The position numbers were made by a program, and so were the translations under genes. Below, one piece after another: positions 16,033 through 23,194 of a stretch of 38,313 nt of DNA. The notes beneath the pieces were generated by a model, which was given only the letters and a program-made list of their open reading frames with translations, ran no database searches and was not told the origin of the DNA. Position 1 is the first letter of the stretch. Every line of letters begins with the position of its first letter. The stretch is from a virus. The stretch covers positions 1 through 38,313 of IMG/VR virus record IMGVR_UViG_3300018041_000019; one strand, 5' to 3'.

Positions 16033-16296
16033 TTATTTGATAATAGCTAAAATATCTTCTTCAGAAACAAGAACACGTTGTGCACCATCAATTTTTACTA
16101 ATGCAGTTTTAGACCAGTTTAAAAATACATTGTCACCAACCGCTACATTTTTAACATCAGGACCTACAGCAAGTACTGTACCAGATGAAGTATCTAATAG
16201 TGTAGTTGTTGTTTCAATAATAATACCACTATCAGTTTCTTTCTTTCTTTCATTTTCTGCTACTAATAACTTATCTTTCATTGGTATTACTTCCAT
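16033..16296 (-). CDS. GroES-like co-chaperonin
   Basis: An 87-residue GroES family protein, the equivalent of T4 gp31. Start at 16296 (MEVIPMKDKLLVAENER) because AAGGAAAA lies 4 bases upstream; a TTG at 16320 in frame lacks this. The mobile loop that contacts GroEL reads KKETDSGIIIE, and SGTVLAVGPDVKNVAVGDNV is the beta-barrel core. It would work with the host GroEL, probably to fold the major capsid protein. The start overlaps closely with the preceding DUF465-like gene. Confidence 0.88.
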   Translation of the reverse strand: MEVIPMKDKLLVAENERKKETDSGIIIETTTTLLDTSSGTVLAVGPDVKNVAVGDNVFLNWSKTALVKIDGAQRVLVSEEDILAIIK

Positions 16297-16297
16297 A

Positions 16298-16468
16298 TTA
16301 TTTTCCTTGTAAATTTTCAATCATTTCTTTAATAATTAATTTTTGTTTTTTCATTTTAGATAATTCAACATCATCTATAAAGTTGCTGTGTCCTGCTTTA
16401 ATTTTATGATCTAGTTCTATGTGTTTCATTTTAAGTATTTCTAAATCTTGCCATTTTTCTTTTGACAT
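16298..16468 (-). CDS. DUF465/YdcH-like small coiled-coil protein
   Basis: A 56-residue frame from the ATG at 16468, with AGGAGATATACT upstream. LKMKHIELDHKIKAG and ELSKMKKQKLIIKEMIENL fit the YdcH/DUF465 pattern of two short helices (H-x-x-L/D-x-x-I, then LKKxKLxxKD). This family is common in proteobacteria and of unknown function, so the gene may be host-derived. The stop lies one base before the GroES ATG, suggesting coupled expression. Confidence 0.7.
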   Translation of the reverse strand: MSKEKWQDLEILKMKHIELDHKIKAGHSNFIDDVELSKMKKQKLIIKEMIENLQGK

Positions 16469-16478
16469 AGTATATCTC

Positions 16479-17042
16479 CTAAAAGTTAAATGTTAACCCC
16501 ATTCCTACTGCATCATATGGTCCATCACCTCGCTTTATTCGGTATCGAGTATCTAGTGTAATATCATCTGCAATTTTATATCCTAGTTTAACTGCATATG
16601 TAGTATCATTCTGTTGATAGCTAGTATTATAGCTGTCACGAAAACGTACGCTAGTCCCGATTGACCAATCCGAATTAATTTTGTATTTAATACCTGGAGT
16701 TGTAACCCAATAGCCGAAGTTATTATTATTAACGTATTTCTCACCTGAACCTAGATAAAGACTGGTTGACCAATCTGAGTTGAGTTTGTGCTTTAATTTG
16801 ATTCCAGCTTCTAGACGTGTATCATTGTTATTACTTTTTTCATTCTGATCTTTTAGCCGAGTTGATACTGATACATCTAACCAATCATATACATTTTTAC
16901 CAAACTTCATGCCATATGTCATAGCATCAGTTCCGCCTTTAGCATCTTGGCTTTCAAAACGTATACCGTAAAAGTAACCTTGTTTCTCAGCTGATACGGA
17001 TGTTGAAAGTGTTAGTATTGCAATTGCTATTATTTTTTTCAT
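16479..17042 (-). CDS. Predicted outer-membrane beta-barrel protein
   Basis: A 187-residue protein with a clear Sec signal peptide (MKKIIAIAILTLSTSVSA, cleavage after SVSA) and about eight alternating amphipathic strands rich in Tyr, Trp and Asn, ending MGLTFNF. A C-terminal phenylalanine after such strands is the outer-membrane barrel insertion signal. An 8-stranded barrel of this size resembles OmpA/OmpW-like or porin-like proteins. A phage could use it to alter the infected cell's surface, for example to mask a receptor; this is inference. Confidence 0.7.
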   Translation of the reverse strand: MKKIIAIAILTLSTSVSAEKQGYFYGIRFESQDAKGGTDAMTYGMKFGKNVYDWLDVSVSTRLKDQNEKSNNNDTRLEAGIKLKHKLNSDWSTSLYLGSGEKYVNNNNFGYWVTTPGIKYKINSDWSIGTSVRFRDSYNTSYQQNDTTYAVKLGYKIADDITLDTRYRIKRGDGPYDAVGMGLTFNF

Positions 17043-17048
17043 ATATTA

Positions 17049-17549
17049 TCACTTAATAAATTTAAATTTTACTTCAGGATGGGCTCCTTGCATAACATCC
17101 CATCGCTTTCTCCATTTTGCCGCAGCAGTTTCTTGATCATCATTAGATGTATTAACATACTGATGGGTATAACTTTCAGTAGTTGATGTACCAAATTTAG
17201 TATCACAACCATATATATCAATTTCAGTATATCCTAATCCAATTAATACTTTTGCTGCTATATGTGCACTTGATTCACCAAGATGATTTTTTTCAATAAT
17301 CTTGAGTAAACACCCATCAAATAAATGGCGTTTATTAATTTCATCAGTATATCTCCATGCATTTGCTGAAGCATACATTTTAGTAATCTTTTCTGGATGT
17401 TTACTTAAATGCATGATAACTTCGATATCTACAACAATAGTAGCGTCAACTTTAGTCCATGGAATATTACAACCAAGGACATAATCATATTGCCATGGAT
17501 TTGTATATGATACTCTAGACGGTCCATTACCTAATACTGCTGCCTTCAT
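17049..17549 (-). CDS. GNGPS-motif protein, putative glycosyltransferase-like (paralogue 1)
   Basis: A 166-residue protein beginning MKAAVLGNGPSRVSY. It shares a layout with the protein at 34078-34602: N-terminal GNGPS, then G-x-N near residue 31, a serine/glycine-containing S-x-H-x-A-A-K/H motif, GCD after a strand (IDIYGCD), and S/HxYT followed by RWRKRWDVM. The GNGPS start recalls DUF115-like and some sialyl/polysaccharide transferase proteins that bind a nucleotide-sugar. No partner gene is adjacent. The -10 of its promoter ends 6 bases before the ATG and there is no Shine-Dalgarno sequence. Confidence 0.6.
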   Translation of the reverse strand: MKAAVLGNGPSRVSYTNPWQYDYVLGCNIPWTKVDATIVVDIEVIMHLSKHPEKITKMYASANAWRYTDEINKRHLFDGCLLKIIEKNHLGESSAHIAAKVLIGLGYTEIDIYGCDTKFGTSTTESYTHQYVNTSNDDQETAAAKWRKRWDVMQGAHPEVKFKFIK

Positions 17550-17555
17550 AATTTA

Positions 17556-17583
17556 ATTATACCATAATATGATATTAAAGTAC
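17556..17583 (-). promoter_or_regulatory. Early-type promoter, same family (copy C), leaderless arrangement
   Basis: GTACTTTAA (17583-17575), 13 bases, TATAAT (17561-17556), then TAAATT and ATG at 17549. Same 6-base gap as copy B. Confidence 0.8.
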
Positions 17584-17589
17584 ACTTAA

Positions 17590-18054
17590 TTACGCAATCA
17601 ATCCAGTTTTATACACAGTTCTACCATTTTCTTTCATTGCCGTTAATACTTGTTTACGGTTATCACCATTTGCTTTGTATGATACATGCACCCAACCAGA
17701 ATCAGGAATACCTGGAGTATAAAATTCTAATATCACTTGATCAAATTCTGTATGGTCTACAATCCATTGTGCTACTTCAGCATTAGGAACACCTGGTACT
17801 TCAATGTCTACTGCTTCACCTCTACAATGTTGACTATTACTCGAACCACCAACTGCTTCATTTAGTGCTGGTCCTCTGTATCCTGAGTTAATGACTGTTG
17901 GACCAAATCGATCTCTAATAGGTTGTACTACATTCTCAAATAAAGCTGTACATGCTTCTAAATGAGTATCATTTGGAGTATTGTCTATATCTAGTCTAAG
18001 TGCTGTTTGACTCTTAGTATATTCGGCTAGTGTAAAGTTTTTAGATAAATTCAT
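17590..18054 (-). CDS. M15 family zinc D-Ala-D-Ala peptidase
   Basis: A 154-residue protein with zinc ligands H76 (SQHCRGEAVD), D83 and H123 (GWVHVSYK), and N-terminal MNLSKNFTLAEYTKS typical of the Peptidase_M15_3 type. It has no signal peptide. Its layout is the same as the C-terminal domain of the gp5-like spike, so the two are probably paralogues. A free copy could be a second endolysin acting on peptide cross-links, or a cytoplasmic peptidoglycan recycling enzyme. It begins just after a terminator and has AAGGAAAA before the ATG. Confidence 0.85.
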   Translation of the reverse strand: MNLSKNFTLAEYTKSQTALRLDIDNTPNDTHLEACTALFENVVQPIRDRFGPTVINSGYRGPALNEAVGGSSNSQHCRGEAVDIEVPGVPNAEVAQWIVDHTEFDQVILEFYTPGIPDSGWVHVSYKANGDNRKQVLTAMKENGRTVYKTGLIA

Positions 18055-18066
18055 TAGATTTTCCTT

Positions 18067-18092
18067 AAAAAGAAAGGGGAGTTTGTCTCCCC
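18067..18092 (-). terminator. Rho-independent terminator (minus strand)
   Basis: On the minus strand GGGGAG (18092-18087), a 5-base loop and CTCCCC (18081-18076) are followed by TTTCTTTTT. It ends the transcript of the small membrane protein; the M15 peptidase ATG follows 13 bases after the T run, so that gene relies on read-through or its own initiation. Confidence 0.85.
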
Positions 18093-18103
18093 AATCAGGT
18101 CAA

Positions 18104-18289
18104 TTATTTTTCTTGTTTCCATAATGTCCAAGCACCCCAAGCAACTGCTGCCCATGATGCCATATGCATTAATGGGTGTGCCAAAAGACCCATTAGACCT
18201 ACTACGATTAATACAGTACCGTCCCAAGATGTTCTTTGAGCCCATTGAGCTTTAACCCAATCTACTGCCATATTTAACATATTTAACAT
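18104..18289 (-). CDS. Small membrane protein (holin-like size)
   Basis: A 61-residue protein: an amphipathic N-terminus (MLNMLNMAVDWVKAQWAQRT), then two hydrophobic segments (about 24-39 and 43-56) and a basic/acidic tail (LWKQEK). AAGGAGAAATACT precedes the ATG. The size and two-helix layout fit a class II holin, and it lies beside an M15 peptidase, but similar small proteins exist in marine T4-like phages without proven function. The overlapping frame at 18054-18245 is a shadow. Confidence 0.6.
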   Translation of the reverse strand: MLNMLNMAVDWVKAQWAQRTSWDGTVLIVVGLMGLLAHPLMHMASWAAVAWGAWTLWKQEK

Positions 18290-18304
18290 AGTATTTCTCC
18301 TTGT

Positions 18305-19057
18305 TTATAAATTTGGTTCTACTAGATCTTCAAAACGAATTTTAGCCATAATATAATCTTTCACCAAACTGGATCTGACAATATCATCAGCGGTAAATTC
18401 AATTTTTTCAAAAGATTTCATATGTTGAGCTATATCAAAAAACTTTAGAATCCCTGTTTTATCATTCAACTTTCTTAAATCAGTTTGTCTATAGTCTCCA
18501 CACCAAATAATTTTAGAGCGGTATCCAACGCGAGTCATTACTGTATCTATTTCTTCATAATTCATATTTTGCATTTCATCTACAATAATAATTGCATCGT
18601 CAAATGACATACCTCGTATAAAACTAGTAGAGATAAAACTGATGTAACCTTGTTCCTCAAGCCTTGACCAAGCATCCCTTCTACCAAAGAGCGTCTCACA
18701 GATTTGTCGGTAAGGTTGTTCATAAATTTCCATCTTTTCTGCTACATCACCAGGAAGATGTCCCATGTCACGAGATTGTACTGCTGATCTCACAACAATG
18801 ATTTTTTTAAAGAAGTTTTCTTTACTTAATACTTCTTCGATTGCTTTGTACAATGCACAGAATGTTTTACCTGTTCCTGCAACACCATGTAAAGCTATAA
18901 AATAACTACCAACTTTATATGCATCAAAAAACTTCTTTTGATTATCAGTTAGTGGTTCAAATTCTTTAAGCATATCAGCCTTGATTATTAATGAATTATT
19001 TTTTTTTGGTTTAGCTGCTACTGGCGGTTCAGTAGCATAAGTTGATTTTCTGGCCAT
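18305..19057 (-). CDS. phoH: PhoH-like P-loop ATPase
   Basis: A 250-residue protein with Walker A at residues 58-65 (GVAGTGKT) and the PhoH-type Walker B DEMQNM. The N-terminal 20 residues are a proline/lysine-rich tail. PhoH-like proteins are a hallmark of marine phages. Proposed roles include RNA unwinding or phosphate-stress response, not proven. The stop leaves 15 bases to the next gene's ATG. The protein is full length. Confidence 0.9.
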   Translation of the reverse strand: MARKSTYATEPPVAAKPKKNNSLIIKADMLKEFEPLTDNQKKFFDAYKVGSYFIALHGVAGTGKTFCALYKAIEEVLSKENFFKKIIVVRSAVQSRDMGHLPGDVAEKMEIYEQPYRQICETLFGRRDAWSRLEEQGYISFISTSFIRGMSFDDAIIIVDEMQNMNYEEIDTVMTRVGYRSKIIWCGDYRQTDLRKLNDKTGILKFFDIAQHMKSFEKIEFTADDIVRSSLVKDYIMAKIRFEDLVEPNL

Positions 19058-19065
19058 AGGTGCCT

Positions 19066-19311
19066 TTAAATATTAGAAGTTTTATCGAGCTCAGAGCCAG
19101 GAGCTCTGGAATGTATTTTTTGTAATACTTCTTTGAATCCATTATCAGGTTTACGAATACCAAGTGCTACGGGATCTATTAATGGCGGCATGCCACTAAT
19201 ATGAGACTGTATGTGTGGGTTTTCTTTTAGATATTGTTCTTTGGAGGAGATAGACATCATTTTCTCAAATACATCTCCAGTATTTGTATCTTTAAAATCA
19301 TACAGCGGCAT
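19066..19311 (-). CDS. Conserved small marine phage protein (FmdB-like N-terminus)
   Basis: An 81-residue protein starting MPLYDFKDTNTGDVFEKMMS, reminiscent of the FmdB zinc-ribbon family (MPxYxF...CG..FE) but without the cysteines. The second half (GMPPLIDPVALGIRKPDNGF, then KEVLQKIHSRAPGS) is a signature I recognise from marine T4-like phages. Function unknown. A late promoter octamer lies 28 bases upstream inside the preceding gene. Confidence 0.65.
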   Translation of the reverse strand: MPLYDFKDTNTGDVFEKMMSISSKEQYLKENPHIQSHISGMPPLIDPVALGIRKPDNGFKEVLQKIHSRAPGSELDKTSNI

Positions 19312-19870
19312 AATGTACCTCAGTCGTTTTCATATAGTTATTTATAAAGGAAGGAGCCTGTCTTTTCTTCCAAGCAAACATTCTTTGTTTTTCTCCATTG
19401 TAATAATTATGATAAGATTGTAATACGTTGCCTGGTACTTTATACTCATCTGGCATGGCAGGAGTTGGTGCAGTAAATACTGTATCTAATATATTGGTTG
19501 GAACTGCTCGTAAAGCGTTAGCTAATTCTGTACACTTATGAGTTTTTTCATACCGATATGTGTATTCTGCTAATAATTCAATAAGAAGATTGTGTAACCA
19601 TATATAATTAGATTTAGACGCTCTACACCATACAGCAGAAGGATGATTAATATGAGTAGCACTATATAATAAGGTTTCTCTTTCATCTGATAGTTTCCAC
19701 CGACGTGCTTTACGGCCAGTTTTACTACGACCTTCATATTCTTCACCATCTAATAGACGATGAGCAGTTGATAATAATTGGCATGATTCAACTATCATTT
19801 TAACACAATGTTTATCTACGTGATATTCAGCACATAGTTTTGGGTTTTCATGTAAGTAAAATATATTCAT
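19298..19870 (-). CDS. Conserved phage protein of unknown function with HVDKHCVKM motif
   Basis: About 190 residues from the ATG at 19870 (MNIFYLHENPKLCAEYHVDK). The in-frame ATG at 19936 is inside the -10 box of the upstream promoter, so it cannot be in that transcript. Conserved-looking parts are HVDKHCVKMIVESCQLLSTA near the start, HPSAVWCRASKSNYIWLH in the middle and YKVPGNVLQSYHNYY later. I recognise this as a conserved protein of T4-like and other large phages, but no function I could defend. The histidine/aspartate/cysteine-rich motif suggests metal binding. It overlaps the next gene by 14 bases. Confidence 0.65.
   Translation of the reverse strand: MNIFYLHENPKLCAEYHVDKHCVKMIVESCQLLSTAHRLLDGEEYEGRSKTGRKARRWKLSDERETLLYSATHINHPSAVWCRASKSNYIWLHNLLIELLAEYTYRYEKTHKCTELANALRAVPTNILDTVFTAPTPAMPDEYKVPGNVLQSYHNYYNGEKQRMFAWKKRQAPSFINNYMKTTEVHYAAV
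19339..19346 (-). promoter_or_regulatory. Possible T4-type late promoter inside the upstream gene
   Basis: Minus strand TATAAATA, 28 bases before the ATG at 19311, almost the same distance as the gp48 late promoter from its ATG (29). It lies in the coding sequence of the preceding gene, where codons alone could create it. Confidence 0.35.
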
Positions 19871-19927
19871 TAAATAAGTAGTCCGTATGAATGGATATAT
19901 AGCAGTGATATTGCTAGTATTACTATC

Positions 19928-19955
19928 ATTATACAATATTTCATAATTAAGGTAC
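19928..19955 (-). promoter_or_regulatory. Early-type promoter, same family (copy H, one mismatch)
   Basis: GTACCTTAA (19955-19947), 13 bases, TATAAT (19933-19928). One base differs from the consensus box. Initiation near 19921 gives a leader of about 50 bases to the ATG at 19870. Confidence 0.65.
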
Positions 19956-19957
19956 CT

Positions 19958-20365
19958 TTATTTTTCTAATGGTGGAATAAACCCTGCACCTTCCACTAAT
20001 TTACGAGTGATCTTTTTATATAGTTTAGGGATAGATTGTTCTTTAACTGCAAGCATAAGAGATGCCTCAGATGGATGCAAGCTTTCTAATAAACTAATAA
20101 ACAATTGTTCACGCTTTAATGGTTGTAAATCTGTTCGAGTAAAAACATAAAACCTTCTTAACTCTTGTCTAAGAATGGCAGGTGACATACCAATTGGAGC
20201 AGCATCTTTATTATATGGAGGTTCGCCTTCCGGTAATAAAAATTTTTGCTCTGGTATAAACGCATGTTTAAATAATATAGTTAAAGCTGAATCGCCTTTA
20301 TATTTTTCAATCAGTTTAGGATCACTATTAATTTCTTCTAATAGTTCTGGTAAATATGTTTGCAT
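19958..20365 (-). CDS. DUF6433-like conserved marine phage protein
   Basis: A 135-residue helical protein. The FTRTDLQPLKREQLFISLLE and SLHPSEASLM stretch (about 75-108) is the conserved block I associate with DUF6433 of marine T4-like phages. Function unknown. It follows RNase H immediately (stop/start abutting at 20366), so it may be tied to replication. Confidence 0.65.
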   Translation of the reverse strand: MQTYLPELLEEINSDPKLIEKYKGDSALTILFKHAFIPEQKFLLPEGEPPYNKDAAPIGMSPAILRQELRRFYVFTRTDLQPLKREQLFISLLESLHPSEASLMLAVKEQSIPKLYKKITRKLVEGAGFIPPLEK

Positions 20366-21262
20366 TTAAAATTCCTCTAAATCATCGAGTAATAATCGAC
20401 ATTTGTTTTTAATTAAATAGTTCATGATCATCATCTTATCGCCTTTAGGTTTATTCTCTTCAAACGATGTAAGTATTTCTGATCGAACATCTTTTGGAAT
20501 AAAATCAAAATTAACTAACATAAGATTGCGTTGATAATTACGTTTTTCTTCTTCAGTTTTACATGCTAATATTCCGTGTTCATAAAATTCAGTTAGACGT
20601 TTACTTGAGAATGGTTTCTGTCTATCACCACTAACAAACACATCGTCTTTACTTAATATGTTAGGTATACCGTCTCCAGTATCACCTTTTACCGTATGGG
20701 TAATAGTATATTCATGAATATCTTTTTGTGAACCCTCTACATATTTCTTTTGCATAGGACTCCACTGTCTAACATTCTTATATTTTTGTAGTTGTATAAA
20801 GTCTTTATCAGAAGATACAATCAATACTTTTTGAGGTTCACTAAATAATCCTTCTTGTATTAATTCATTCTCTTGACTCCACTTAGCTAGTGCTGCAATA
20901 ACATCATCTGCTTCAGCTCTATCTACATGTATAACCTTATACGGAAAATACGATTTTAAATCTTCTCTTAAATTACCTAGAGTAGTAAATATTAAATTCC
21001 AATCTAAATCAGATTTTTCTCTATTAGCTTTACGAGAAGCTTTATAATGTGGGAAAGCTTCTTTACGCCAATAAGATTTACCATCACACGCAATAACTAT
21101 ATCGCCATACTCTTTACCATACTTTTTCTTGTATGATTTAATACAAGCAAGTGTAGCATGTCGTATTAAGTCTACCGTTTGCTCTTCTGTATTGCGTTTA
21201 AGATCAGATTGAAATGGTAATATATTACTTAGTGCAATCTGACTGTAATCTAGAATAATAAT
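20366..21262 (-). CDS. rnh: RNase H / 5'-3' exonuclease (FEN family), apparent ATT start
   Basis: About 298 residues; T4 RNase H is 305. It removes RNA primers of lagging-strand fragments. The alignment to T4 RNase H is clear: LDYSQIALS (T4 IDFSQIALS) with the first metal-binding aspartate, IVIACDGKSYWRKEAF, HVDRAEADDVIA, SSDKDFIQLQKYKNVRQWSP, and KGDTGDGIPN. The frame is open upstream to a TAG at 21277-21275, but it contains no ATG, GTG or TTG before a TTG at 20824 (residue 147). The only plausible start is one of three ATT codons at 21262, 21259 and 21256, with AGGAG 9 bases before the first. Starting at 20824 would delete half the active site. Confidence 0.85.
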   Translation of the reverse strand: MIILDYSQIALSNILPFQSDLKRNTEEQTVDLIRHATLACIKSYKKKYGKEYGDIVIACDGKSYWRKEAFPHYKASRKANREKSDLDWNLIFTTLGNLREDLKSYFPYKVIHVDRAEADDVIAALAKWSQENELIQEGLFSEPQKVLIVSSDKDFIQLQKYKNVRQWSPMQKKYVEGSQKDIHEYTITHTVKGDTGDGIPNILSKDDVFVSGDRQKPFSSKRLTEFYEHGILACKTEEEKRNYQRNLMLVNFDFIPKDVRSEILTSFEENKPKGDKMMIMNYLIKNKCRLLLDDLEEF

Positions 21263-21263
21263 T

Positions 21264-22379
21264 TTAAAATGCTCCTATAATAATACAATCAGTATTTACT
21301 CTACCACTTGGTTCAGATGGTTTAGTTTTTAAATCAGTAAAGAGTTTATTCATAGCCCGTTTACCTAAATCAAGTTTCTTAAAGAAGTCTTCTGGTTTAC
21401 GTATCGTTTTAGAGTCTGAATTACTAACTGAGTAATTAATGATAGTGGTACCTTTTACTGATAAGGTTTCACGATCATCAGCTTCATACCGAGATAACTT
21501 TCTTGTCTTAGTATTATATATATAAGCAACATCCGCATTAACAATCTCAGCAGGATTGATTGATCTCATATTTAATTCTTTAAACTCTATCATATACTTC
21601 ATTTTTTTAACAAGCACACCTGCGGGTTTAGGTTTAACTATTCTAGGTTTCTTAACTATCACTGCATGTTGTTTACAATCATTAACAATACTTTGTAAGA
21701 AGTCTCTGAATTTTTTTAATTCTGCTTTAGTAAAGAATGAATAACCTTCTGATAACTGATCACATGTACCTGCAATTGCTTCATTAATTTCGTTAAGTGG
21801 ATTTTGATAATATTCACCTATACGTTTTGCAACAGCTCCTGATATACTATTTTTCAGCAGCATTGCTTTAGTGGAGAAAGTAGAAGACTTTTCATTAATA
21901 TACTCATCGATCGCATAATCAATTTCTTCACTCTGAGCTCTAGCCGAATCGATAATTCTTTGTTCGATTGATACAGCGGGAGCCTTAGGCTTTTGCTCAG
22001 TATTTTCATCTTCTACTTTCATTGACTGGATATTTTTATATTTGATATAAAGTTCATTTAACTTAGTCTCTAAATATACATAATCTTTTTGTTGGATCCA
22101 ACTTCCGTCATTAATCACACATATAACTTTACCTATAGTTAATAGTTCCCAATCAGGAACTTTCTTAATAACAGAAACATATTCGGTATTATTCTTTTTG
22201 AGATATGCATAAACAGCTTTAGCAAGTTGTTTCTTTTCTTTATTTAATGCATGATATGCCAAGGCTCTTGGAAACTCTAACCGATAATTTTCTTCAGTTA
22301 CTAAAGGAGCAGAACCTCCTTTATATCTTGCATTAACTTTTTCTACAAAAGCTAAGTGTTTTGCTGATGATTTTGCCAT
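21264..22379 (-). CDS. Conserved protein of unknown function upstream of RNase H
   Basis: A 371-residue protein. The first half is helical with a lysine-rich start (MAKSSAKHLAFVEKVNARYK), a linker near residues 125-135 (EQKPKAPAVS), a helical middle, and a C-terminal part with short beta strands (VNADVAYIYNTKTRKLSRYE). I recognise it as the size and layout of a marine T4-like phage protein in this place, not by function. The SD is AAAGGTTACC and promoter D lies 31 bases upstream. Its last codons overlap the RNase H leader, so translation of the two may be coupled. Confidence 0.6.
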   Translation of the reverse strand: MAKSSAKHLAFVEKVNARYKGGSAPLVTEENYRLEFPRALAYHALNKEKKQLAKAVYAYLKKNNTEYVSVIKKVPDWELLTIGKVICVINDGSWIQQKDYVYLETKLNELYIKYKNIQSMKVEDENTEQKPKAPAVSIEQRIIDSARAQSEEIDYAIDEYINEKSSTFSTKAMLLKNSISGAVAKRIGEYYQNPLNEINEAIAGTCDQLSEGYSFFTKAELKKFRDFLQSIVNDCKQHAVIVKKPRIVKPKPAGVLVKKMKYMIEFKELNMRSINPAEIVNADVAYIYNTKTRKLSRYEADDRETLSVKGTTIINYSVSNSDSKTIRKPEDFFKKLDLGKRAMNKLFTDLKTKPSEPSGRVNTDCIIIGAF

Positions 22380-22409
22380 TGGTAACCTTTTAATTTAATT
22401 ATTAATACC

Positions 22410-22437
22410 ATTATACATTGAATATGAATTAAAGTAC
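22410..22437 (-). promoter_or_regulatory. Early-type promoter, same family (copy D)
   Basis: GTACTTTAA (22437-22429), 13 bases, extended TGTATAAT with the hexamer at 22415-22410. The spacer is nearly the same as in copy F (TTCATATT at its start), which suggests the two copies share recent ancestry. Confidence 0.8.
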
Positions 22438-22441
22438 AATA

Positions 22442-22687
22442 TTATTTTGTAACAGATTCGTAAAGAGTTTGGAATTCATCATTATTCGCTATCTCTTCAT
22501 TGAAGTTTTGTTTGTGATAGACCTTGATCATTCTATTCAAAGTCTTTTTAGGAATTTTAAATTGTTCGAATAAGTCCTCAACAATAGTTTTTATTAAGTC
22601 TCTTTCAGCTTCCATTCTAATTAATGAATTAGAAGCTTCTTGCATTGCGTCTCTGATTTTCTTTTTGTCTTGATCAATTAATTGCAT
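22442..22687 (-). CDS. dsbA: DsbA-like double-stranded DNA-binding protein
   Basis: An 81-residue helical protein; T4 DsbA is 89. ERDLIKTIVEDLFEQFKIPK and KTLNRMIKVYHKQNF match the T4 block ending LGVDGKMFNRLLALYHKDN, and both end with a short acidic-aromatic tail (ELYDTVFSK / TLYESVTK). T4 DsbA binds near late promoters and supports gp33/gp55 function. Here it is separated from gp33 by about 10 kb rather than adjacent. Confidence 0.75.
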   Translation of the reverse strand: MQLIDQDKKKIRDAMQEASNSLIRMEAERDLIKTIVEDLFEQFKIPKKTLNRMIKVYHKQNFNEEIANNDEFQTLYESVTK

Positions 22688-22696
22688 AATATATCC

Positions 22697-22984
22697 TTAA
22701 AATTTAACTACGTTGATTGAGTCGTATCTGAAAGATCTCCACTCGGATTTTTCGGTGTCGAAGACTCTGATGGCTTCTTCGGAAAAGGTTTTAACAGTGC
22801 CGGTACCTGATTCTTTAGGTAACTGTTCTCCGGGAATTCTGGCAGCTGATAACGTGCATTGCATTGCTCGCTCAGAACCATCCCTTTTGGTGAAAGTAAC
22901 GCTGACTTCATTTTCGTGTAATTTTTCCCTAAGTAAGGTTTTAAAATCGCTATCGGTAAAGTCAATTTTTTCATAGATCTCCAT
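22697..22984 (-). CDS. WYL_2 (DUF2693)-like small beta-barrel protein
   Basis: A 95-residue protein resembling the phage WYL_2/DUF2693 family: VSVTFTKRDGSERAMQCTLS, then an acidic linker and DTEKSEWRSFRYDSINVVKF. The Sm/SH3-like fold may bind nucleic acid or a small ligand. It is the first gene after the structured RNA and terminator at 23004-23188; GAAGGATATATT precedes its ATG. So its expression may depend on read-through of that terminator. Confidence 0.65.
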   Translation of the reverse strand: MEIYEKIDFTDSDFKTLLREKLHENEVSVTFTKRDGSERAMQCTLSAARIPGEQLPKESGTGTVKTFSEEAIRVFDTEKSEWRSFRYDSINVVKF

Positions 22985-23003
22985 AATATATCCTTCAGTT
23001 AAT

Positions 23004-23055
23004 AAAAAAAGTGCTAATCGTATTCCTGTAATTGCTACAGGTCGGAAAGATTAGC
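23004..23055 (-). terminator. Terminator at the end of the structured RNA
   Basis: Minus strand: outer stem GCTAATC (23055-23049) with GATTAGC (23019-23013), inner stem CCTGTA with TACAGG around a GCAAT loop, then AC and seven Ts (23010-23004). Confidence 0.8.
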
Positions 23056-23188
23056 TATTCCTCCTGAGCTCGTTTTGAGGTTACCTACCTAAACCGCCAG
23101 TTCGTATAAGGCTCGTTACGTTCCGCTTGAATCGGTTCCAGACCTCTCTGGTTATAGGACTTAAGCTACCTATAATTAGCTGTACTAT
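23004..23188 (-). ncRNA. Structured RNA with own promoter and terminator (small RNA or leader attenuator)
   Basis: About 185 bases without a protein frame. Promoter E lies just upstream and a strong terminator ends it. Predicted stems on the minus strand: TTATAGG with CCTATAA; CCAGA with TCTGG around a GAGG loop; AACCG with CGGTT enclosing about 38 bases. A perfect AGGAGG (23065-23060) occurs but no start codon follows. GCTAAT near the 5' end (23180-23175) is a copy of the terminator's 5' arm and could pair with its 3' arm, so the element could switch termination. It is not a tRNA, and I see no match to riboswitch cores I know. Either a free small RNA or a riboswitch/attenuator for the next gene is possible. 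Confidence 0.6.
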
Positions 23189-23194
23189 AATAGT

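Noticed and set aside
18054-18245. 63-codon minus-strand frame overlapping the small membrane protein
   Set aside because: The 18104-18289 frame has a strong ribosome site and a sensible membrane topology; this one runs through the terminator.
23004-23188. tRNA or tmRNA in the structured region
   Set aside because: A TTCAAGC-like loop occurs but no 5-bp T stem, anticodon arm or acceptor stem can be drawn around it.
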